From contig JAKNDB010000108.1 in NCBI GenBank assembly GCA_024305405.1, positions 310,001-374,000 on the forward strand: a stretch of 64,000 nucleotides of DNA. The letters are read 5' to 3'. A program made the translations under genes and the position numbers. Below, in pieces: positions 55,449 through 64,000 of the stretch. Each line of letters opens with the position of its first letter. Within the stretch, counting starts at the first letter, position 1. Source of the DNA: Dirofilaria immitis (Eukaryota; Nematoda; Chromadorea; Rhabditida; Onchocercidae). The notes under the pieces are model-generated. The model saw only the letters and a program-made list of their open reading frames with translations. It did not search any database and was not told where the DNA came from.

Positions 55449-58400
55449 AAAATACCATTTACTGCACCATTACCGGTTAACCTGAAAGAATATGTACATC
55501 CGCTCGTGTTTTTCAGTCAATCCTATCACGGCAAAATAATCGCATTTTTTGCGATATAAATTCAATAAACCAAACTTTAGAAATCATTGAAGGAAAACCA
55601 TTCAATACATTCCAACTCCTTCAAACCAGATTCGGCAACCTGCTACCGCAACCAGGAAAACCACATGCACCACAACATTCAGATCATCATCATCACATCA
55701 CTCAACCACTTAGTAATTGTTGGCCATATTTTGTTTGAAGAAAGCGCAATGCAACGAATAATTCTCTTCTCAAATTCATAACAGATATTTTATTCAAAAT
55801 TAAAATTTTAATTCAAACAGATATGTTAAAATAAATTTTCCTTGTGAAGTTATTAAGTGAAATTAAGCATATTTTAAGCGGAACAATAGGAAAGAAGGAA
55901 AAAGCAGAAATAATAATAATTCTGGAAGATGAAGAAGTTGAATCAAAATGAAGAATTCTAACAAATTCCAACATCATTATCCTATCATCTTTCCCTCCAT
56001 TAATATATATGAACTAATTTCAGATTATATTCTGAACAAATTCAACCTATGCATTGATATGAATTTTGCTTATTAAAAAACTAAGAGAATCATCAGAAAA
56101 ATTTTTGCTTATGTAGTGTAGATTATATGCTCAGAATATTAACCAGGATATAACAATCTCGAATAATTCCGCTTCAAATCATATCATCGCAAGATGCTAA
56201 AAAAGTATATTAGTAATTTTATTTCAGATTGAAATAATTTAGATGATGTATTAGTTTAAATATATCATTGCTTATCAACAGCATACTTAATATCAAAATT
56301 TATTTGTTTATTTTTTCTTGGCTAGTTTTTATTTTCATTTATCTTACTCTTATTGTACTTTTCTTTTGTAAATTGTGTAAGCAAAAAGTTTTAAGATAAT
56401 GTAAAAAAATATGGCGGAAAAATTGATAAAAATGAATGATTGCGAAATTTATAGATAACAATGTCGAAATTCTCGAAATCTATGCCTATATCTAATGAAG
56501 TCATCAACTTTCTATCTAAACGTTATGAAAATATCTAAAAATTTTACCCAAAAAAAAAAACAATCTTTACATCAGATTACATGATTTAATGACTTGGCAT
56601 TTTGTTGGCAAACTCTATTAAACTTTATTAAAAATGAAACTTATCATATACCTACAAATAATTCGTTCTATAAAACCTAAGTTGTTATTATGAGGCATAA
56701 AAGAATTCTATTTTGAATTTTATTCCATATTAACGCTCAATTTTTCCAATCTTTTATTAATTACTGATTTTGTCGATTTGAAAAAATTTCAATTGTTCGA
56801 GAAAAATTTAATAAATAAAGAAATGTTATTTGGTAATGGATGATGAGAACTTCTGATCATTGAAAGACCAATGATAATGATAATGGAAAATTGAGATTTA
56901 ATTAATTTATCATCTTTTCAGTTTTTGATTTTCAAGCCTGATGTTCATTATAAAAACTTGCCATATGATCTAGTCCGTATGATATTATATCAGCATTAGG
57001 TTACCATGCTTGAAACAAAATCAGGTGATAATGACACTTGGATATCAGACAACGACTGTAAATCGTTAATGTTTGACTAAATAATCGGATAATCAAGAAG
57101 GATTCTGATTATTCGAGACATAGAATATCATTGAAATTGAGATGATATGAAACGAATGAATTCTTGTTAGTTTCAATCTTCTGATTAGAAAATGTTAGAT
57201 AAGTTGATAGCAAACGATAACGAAAAATTTCATTGTTTGCAAATGTTTTTATACACGTACCGATGATGTAGTGTTTTCAGGCGGTAGATAAAGCAATTCA
57301 GCATTTTCTAAGGATATGGCTAATTAACTTTGATTAATTAAATGCTTAAGGTAAGTCTCGACAAATTATTTTTAATCAATATAGTCACTTGAATCAATTA
57401 AGACGTGATATCACTATAGCATAATTTTTGATATGTATTACAAGATATCCGAAAGATAAAAGTGGTAAAGCAAGTTTAAAAATCCGGGATAAATTTAAAA
57501 ACAGGGTACAGATTCGCAAAATTCTAAGAATGCATTGTGATATTATTGATAACAGACTGAAAGTTTAGTGAGCCGATCGGTGACTATGATCCACGACAAA
57601 AAAATTATTGAAACGATAAGTTGTTGATAATATTTAATTGATAGCTATTTTTATCATAATTATAAAATTGATAACTAAGTTACCTATAATTGTGCAAAAA
57701 CGAATAGCACAGTTTAAATCAAAAATTATTATAACAAAAAGTTTACATATTATTAATTATTTCCTGTTATTATTATCTTTCAGTGAAAGCATTTCTAAAT
57801 AAGTAAATGATAAAAGAATGCTATGTGATTTGATAACTTAATCTATCAAACTGTCTGCACGAGAATATTTCAATGATTGATGATTGAAATTCTCGATAAT
57901 CTTGTAAATTATGGTTATCATGTGTTGTTATCACAAATGATAAATATGCCGTATAAGGATTACGTCGTATGTGAAATAGTAGTCGATTGTCTTATTTTCC
58001 GCTTGGAATACTCGAGAAAAGATTTGTTATTGATTAAAAAATGATAGATATTTGAAGATGAAAGGATATGAAGTTGATGTTGAACAAGGAGCAGGAAATA
58101 TGTAGTAGCATTGATTGATCGATTTGCCAACTGGGAGAGTGCACACTATTTTAATTGTAATTCATAATCTATCACTATTCATATTATATCGATTGATGAT
58201 AACAGATGTATGATTTTATCACATATCTGATAAATGTAAATGATATTGTTGAATTTCTTATGCCTCTATATTTTGCTTTACTCAATCATGCTATTTTCAT
58301 GAGACTTCTTCAACATGATAAAAAATTGAAAGCTAGCGATACTAGTTATCTGAATTTTTGAAATTTTATTCTTCGAAGCGTGGAAAGATTAAAGCGAATG

Positions 58401-59300
58401 ATTTAAATGATTTAGCCAGAAGTAAAAGAAGCCAAGAGCCACAAGACTGTAATTTCATTTGCAATACAATTCCAAAAACAATTTAAAGTCCAAGCAAAGT
58501 GGCGAGCAATAAATCATAAAATTTTTCAAACAACTGAAAACATTTATCCTGCTATTGCAAGTATTGCAAATAAATGATCGATCATAAAACTGCGATAACT
58601 TTTTCTTAAGGCAGATCAAAATCTAGTGATAAGCCTGATTCTATCAACTGATAATGATGATAAAATAAAATATTCATTCTGTGGCATTTTTGTTACTCCA
58701 TCTCGAATTAAACTGCGATCATCTGATTTATCATTCATTAATAATTATCAGGAGCAAACGAAGAAAAATTATAAATCTTAGAGTTTGAAAACCGTAAATA
58801 TTTGATAATAAATCTAAAAAAGTTTTTTTTACAACTTCTGAATAAATCGAAAATGCATAACGTCTGTTTTACAATTAGTCTATAAAAACATTCGATTGAT
58901 CTATTTCAATGATACATGTAGAAGTAAATTGATCTACTTCAATAATGTGTCCAGAAAATAAAAGTTTGAGGAATTTTCTAGAAAACACATAGATATTGTT
59001 TTAGTGACATATTCAACTTTTTATTTTTATACTTACTTCTATGAGCAAAAATTTAACAAAATTAAAAATCTTCAGATAATAGTAGTGGAAGTATTCTTGT
59101 CAAAAGAAATAAATGTCAGACATTTTTTATCACAGCAATCAGAATCTCCAAATAATACGATTCTATCAAATCTTCCAACGGTATCAATGATTGATTTTTC
59201 AGAATATATAGTAATTTTAATTTCATGATGCTCTATTCTTGGAAATGAATTTATAGTTGTTATTAAAAGATGATTTCAGAAAGGTGAAGCATCAGAAAAT
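55449..59300. other. Intergenic region between divergent SPT2 and kinase-like genes
   Basis: About 3.8 kb, AT-rich and without recognised repeats or exons except for a possible 5' exon of the kinase-like gene at 59136-59180. It should contain the promoters of both flanking genes. Confidence 0.5.
55462..55463 (-). other. Candidate trans-splice acceptor of SPT2
   Basis: GGTGCAG on the minus strand, 13 nt before the SPT2 ATG. The pyrimidine tract is poor, so support is weak. Confidence 0.3.
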
Positions 59301-62300
59301 ATGCATCAGATGAACAAGAATAAAATTAGAGGTAAATTTGCTAAAGCGATGAAAGAATCGTTTCAGTATGTAATAAATGATATTCGTGATGAATGGCATA
59401 CTGAAATTACGCCAGAAAAATACGCTACAGGTGTGAATTGATGAAGTGAAATTTTTCTGATCTACAATTACCTTTTTGTTGATTACCTGTTTTTTTCTCG
59501 TTTTCAGGTGATTTACTCTTTGAAGGATGTTATAGTTCCGTTATTACCGCAAGATCTCATCCAACGTATAATGGTTGCACGTACGTGGAACCTCGGCCAT
59601 GCGTTATCAAAACGAAATATATTGGTGCTATTTTGGATGACATATTCAATGATCGGCATGATACTAAGGAGAAAATTCAACAACGAATTTCTCGGCTTAT
59701 ACGACGAATTGTTATGGAAATTTATATTTTGAATAGGTAATAGTTCTAAACTAAAAATTATCAAATTTTATATTAATCAGAACTATAGAAATTATCACTA
59801 AGAATTTGGGTCTAATATGAATTCGGATCTAAACCAGATAGTCAGAATAAATGTCATATTTTTGTTATTTGTTTGATATGATATGTGATAACAGAAGTAG
59901 TACTCTGTTAATTATAAACATTGCATATCAATCCTAATTAATGAACGCTAATTTGCGACAATTTACAGAGTTCGTCATTCGAACATAATGCATGCTCATG
60001 CGACAGTGGTCAACGAACAATCATTCTCGATACAATTGGTTCTACCACGATTGTATCAATTAGAACAATTAATTGATAAATATCGTCGTGATAAGGAGGG
60101 AAAGGTTATTCTAATTACTACTTTGACTACTTTGCTATTTGATACTCTTATTTTTATAATATCTTATATAAGCTGTTTAGAAAAGTATCGTATCATGAAA
60201 TTATCGCAATGTGCATTCATTATATGATAATGAATTTTCATTGAAATTTTATCAATCATTTCAGATAATTTAGCATATTTTGAAATTTTTAAAATCTACA
60301 AACAAAAGTTTCCATTTTTTATTTTTAGCCGATGAATATTTGTATTATTGCAATGATTATTCGACAACTTTGTCGTGCATTATCTTATCTTCACGATGCA
60401 AATATCATTCATAAGTTTATCTTTAATTGTTCATTGTTAATAAATTTCAAAAAAAAATGAAAATTTTTTTTTGAAATTTAAATTTTTTAGTGATATCCAA
60501 CCAGAAAATATTTATCTAACTCGAGCTGGTACTGTTAAATTAAATAATTTCACTAATTCACGAATGATCGTAAACGAACGAATGGCTAAAAACTGTTATA
60601 CTCCTGTTGGAAATCCTGATTATATGTGCGCTGAAAAGGTATGTCATCTTGTTACTATAAAGTTTTGTTGATCTTTACGATTGGAATTACTCATAAAGCA
60701 ATTATCAATGTTTTCTACCGCTTAGCAAAAGTAAAATTCAATTAATCGAAACTTTTTTCACGTATTGATTCATTTTAGAATATAATAATATTGCATCATA
60801 AAATTGCTAATTTACGTCATCATACGTCAGAGTGTTTTTTTTTTAATTTACTATAATGTAAAAAGTTTGATATATTTTACTATAAATGAACATTAAGACA
60901 TATTTTAATAGCTTTTTTTTTATAGCAATATTATACTAATAAAGTGAATATGTTGCGTCTCGTCGAGAATTTTTGAAATTTTTGAAAATTTCAAGAAAAA
61001 ATGAAACTTTGATGGTTTTTTTTATTTCAGCAATATAACTTAAAGTTTATAACAAGTGCGAAAGATTATAAGAATTATTCGACATCAACGGATATTTGGT
61101 CATTGGGAGTATTGATACTTCATATGATAAGTTATTATCCAAATGAAAGATGGCATCGTTTACCTCGAATGTTCGCACTTCAGATGAATGAAAGCGGAAT
61201 GCCATTTCGATGGATGATTAATGATATGATGGTGATACATTAATTTTTACTCGATTCTATCTATTGATTAAATTATCCCAAAATTAATCTTTCTATAAAG
61301 TAACAAATAAACTCATTGATCGCTATAGAATGGCATTACAAAAATTGATTAAAATTTTTAGCAACTTTGTGTACGAATGACACAGAGCGGTGATAGATAT
61401 TTGAAGCAATATTTGAATGATACAATGCTTAATTTGGATCCGATAGCACGACCAACAGCTAAACAAATCTTGGAATCATATTTAATCACAAAATGGTGTA
61501 ATAAAAATCTCGAACAGGTTTTAATTTTTTTTTTTTTGATAAAAATCTAATAAATATGAATTTAAATAATTAGATTTGTAATAAATTTTAAATTTTAATT
61601 TCTTCCTATTAAATTCTTTTTTATAGGACAAAAATCATTTAGTAAAACGTTTCATTTATGAATTAGATTGGCAAAATCGTACCAAATTAAACGCTGATGG
61701 TTACAATTACAATGCATGTGAAGCAGTTTGTCAATTCTAATTTTATTTATTTATTGATTTTTTCTTATCTCTCGAACAATAAAATATTATTATGCTAAAA
61801 TTTGCAAGAAAAAAAATCTTTTAATTTCATTTTTGATTTTTATCAATAAAAATATGTTTATCATTATTTCTATACTACTTTTTTATTGATAAAAATGTGT
61901 TTAGCATTATTTCTATGCTACTTTTTTATCCATTCTTAAATCCGTTTTTGCATTTTCAATTAACTTATCAGTGTAAGATTTTATAATCTCAAATTCTTAT
62001 CAATGTAAAAAATAAATTATTAAAAATTGGCAGGTAAAGGAACAAATTTTAAATATAAATTTCTATTGTTTATATTTGGGATAATTTACTGTATTATGTA
62101 ATCTCACATTAATTATGAACTAATCACGCATGGTGAAAGATTTTTTTTGCTATTTAAAATTAACCTCAATTTTATGATATGATAAATATTATCAATTTCA
62201 GTGATAATTTTTTCTTTGCTATGTGAAAAACTTGATTTTGTTTATTATGGCATAAAAATATATTGCAGAAAGATATTCCAGCAGATTTTTACTGGGATGA

Positions 62301-63178
62301 TACATGGCGAAAACTTGAGAAGCAGTTATTTGTTTATCGATTGTATGTTTACGATTATGATAAGTTACGGATAGGAAGCGAAATTGAGTATGTTTCTCCG
62401 AATTTTGCTATGATAATTATCTCTGGTATTATCAGTTAAATAGAAAAACCATTATTGAAAATTCATTTTTACAAAAAAATAAATGTTATCTGGTACCATT
62501 AGGTTTTTTTTTTTTTAGAATACGGTTTTCTTAAATTTCAACCAAAGTTTTTAGACGATATTTTACACATGCTGATAATTCACTGTTCCAAACATTAATG
62601 CTTGCTGTTGATGATGATCATCTGGAAATGTTTGATGTAATACCTGTTGATCAGAATATTCGAAATTTATGTTTCATCCTAATGAGAACTGCGAAATATC
62701 ACCAATATAATCTTACCAAATGTGGAGCTGAAGGTATGTGCATGCTTGTGTATATATATATGTGTGTGTGTATGTGTGTGTGTGTGTGTGTGCGCGTGTG
62801 TGTGCGTGTGTGTGTGTGTATGTGTGTGTGTGTGTGTATGTGTGTGTGTGTGATTTTAAGTATTTTATTTTATATTTCTATTCTTTGTTTGAATTCTCTT
62901 TAATAAAATTAAAAAAATATTTCCAATTTTTGTCTTTATTTTTAATTTTTGAATTAAAAATGTTTAATTTTAATAAGCCTATTTAAATGATATATTAATT
63001 TAGCTTAATTGCTATATCATTAACATTTATCTTTGAAAATATTTCATATTATAGCAACTTTATTTCAAGGTTTTTTTTCCTTCAAAAAATTATAATTTCA
63101 GAGATACTATTTGATTTGCCATCATCTTTCAAATGCGATATACGTTCGGCAAAAGTTGTTGTTTATTTTAGAGATTAA
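59301..63178 (+). CDS. Divergent kinase-like protein, probable pseudokinase
   Basis: Eleven exons: 59301-59430, 59508-59736, 59969-60104, 60329-60414, 60491-60638, 61031-61231, 61362-61517, 61627-61725, 62269-62387, 62555-62733, 63102-63178. They sum to 1,560 nt in one frame, 519 residues. Kinase landmarks: degenerate glycine loop GDLLFEGCYSSV; VAIK-like CVIKTKY with Lys; helix C RRIVMEIYIL with Glu; catalytic loop IIHNDIQPEN (HRD is HND, Asp kept); DFG replaced by NNF in GTVKLNNFTN; APE-like PDYMCAEK; and TDIWSLGVLILHM. Losing the DFG aspartate normally abolishes Mg-ATP catalysis. From about residue 395 the C-terminus (WDDTWRKLEKQLFVYRLY, MLAVDDDHLEMFDV) matches nothing I recognise. The kinase subfamily is unclear. 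An alternative end at 61738-61740 has its own AATAAA. An extra 5' exon may exist. Confidence 0.78.
61778..61783 (+). terminator. Intragenic AATAAA after an alternative stop codon
   Basis: If the eighth kinase exon is not spliced at 61725 it reads on to TAA at 61738-61740, and AATAAA follows 38 nt later. This fits a shorter mRNA lacking the last three exons. Confidence 0.4.
62752..62851. repeat. (TG)n microsatellite in the last kinase intron
   Basis: TG dinucleotides with CG and TA interruptions, inside the intron 62734-63101. The open frame running into it from exon 10 is an artefact of reading past the splice donor. Confidence 0.95.
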
Positions 63179-64000
63179 TTCCAGCTCATTTTAACATTTA
63201 ATCATAAAGTCTGAAAAGCATTTAACCATGCGAAAATGTCAACTAATTCTGATTATACCGTAATCCATATTTTAATCTTTCCTTATCTTATATTAATTGT
63301 TTTCTAAGAATTTAAATTCTATTATATTTTTTACAAATGTATTTAAATCATTTATAGCTTACAACATTATAACATAAATCATCTTCGTCATCTTGTTTAC
63401 ATTATGTAAATTCGTGAAAAGCTGATCGATCTACCACAATAGTCATATCACTGTTAATAATTATTTTTATCATTATTAGATGAGTGATAAGTCTTTGATA
63501 TACATATATAACAAAAATACTTAACAATTGCAGACGGATTCATATTTATGAATTTAGTACAAATAAAGTCATTTTGTTTATCGGAGGTAAAATAAATTGC
63601 TTTAAAATAAAACTTATCACTTAACAATTACAATGTAATTTGTAATGCATAATTTGTATAAATAAATTTCAACCTTATTTCATCTTATAAGTTTATATGA
63701 ATAAACTTAGTACTATGATAAATTTCTTTTCTTCCACAAATATATTAGTTGAAATAAATTGATTTTGACGAAAACGAAAAGAAAACAAGAAAAAGAAAAT
63801 TATTACTGCGAAAGAATATGGCTGTAATAAAATAAAGAAACAATTTTTAAAGGTATGACGCATTTCATAAATTGTCAACTTAAATTTAATTAGCAAAAAA
63901 AAAGAAATATTAATTTCGAGCAATTTCGAGCAGTTGGATATGAAAAATTTTTAGTGATTTTTAAATGATATTGATAAAAGTTTTAATCATGCAGGTAGGT
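63179..64000. other. 3' flank of the kinase-like gene, no clear gene
   Basis: AT-rich sequence. One short open block at about 63533-63586, between an acceptor TTGCAG and a GTAAAA donor, could be an exon of something continuing rightwards, but it is too short to support. Confidence 0.4.

Noticed and set aside
62598..62986. Two plus-strand frames with Cys/Val repeats
   Set aside because: They are exon 10 of the kinase-like gene read past its donor into the TG microsatellite, and a shifted frame of the same.
63533..63586. Short open block between TTGCAG and GGAGGTAAAA
   Set aside because: Too short and no recognisable protein; noted only as a possible exon of a gene to the right.
1..64000. CRISPR array, tRNA/rRNA genes, transposon, or bacterial/viral insert
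   Set aside because: No spaced direct repeats, no tRNA-like A/B boxes, no transposase or polymerase motifs, and all genes have introns.

Overview
The window looks like nuclear DNA of a parasitic-type nematode, most likely a spirurid/filarial worm. The reasons are a very high A+T content, genes split into many short exons with GT..AG introns ending in T-rich ..TTTCAG or ..TTTTAG acceptors, an unpaired 3' splice acceptor just upstream of most start codons (as expected for spliced-leader trans-splicing), and nematode-type families such as a PAN+ZP cuticle protein. The genus cannot be read from the sequence. No tRNA, rRNA, CRISPR array, transposon or bacterial insert was seen.

Layout: (1) 834-14419, minus: a complete but divergent class-II-like myosin heavy chain with an unusually short coiled-coil tail. 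(2) 14424-17713: divergent intergenic region rich in TA, CA and CT microsatellites. (3) 17714-22981, plus: a secreted BPI/LBP-family lipid-binding protein in 12 exons. (4) 25386-27299, minus: TIP41/TIPRL, a PP2A-type phosphatase regulator in seven exons with an intact frame. (5) 28172-38978, minus: a BAG6 (BAT3/Scythe) homologue of about 31 exons, from N-terminal ubiquitin-like domain to C-terminal BAG-similar region. (6) 42116-48370, minus: a type-I membrane protein with signal peptide, PAN domains, a ZP domain, a furin site and a transmembrane helix (NOAH/LET-653/NompA style). (7) 51423-55448, minus: the histone chaperone SPT2. (8) 59301-63178, plus: a divergent protein-kinase-like protein with degraded HRD and DFG motifs and an orphan C-terminal region.

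The genes do not form one pathway. BAG6 and TIP41 lie head-to-tail on the same strand 0.87 kb apart, each with its own 3' splice acceptor near the start codon, which is compatible with polycistronic transcription but does not prove it.

A recurring feature is that exons of the myosin, BPI, BAG6 and SPT2 genes can only be read through if one base is restored at a short homopolymer. All of these are single-base contractions inside otherwise conserved protein, so they are most simply explained by consensus-sequence errors rather than gene decay. Exon boundaries were read by eye from splice signals and protein family patterns and may be off by a few bases, especially in the long BAG6 gene and the coiled-coil tail of the myosin.
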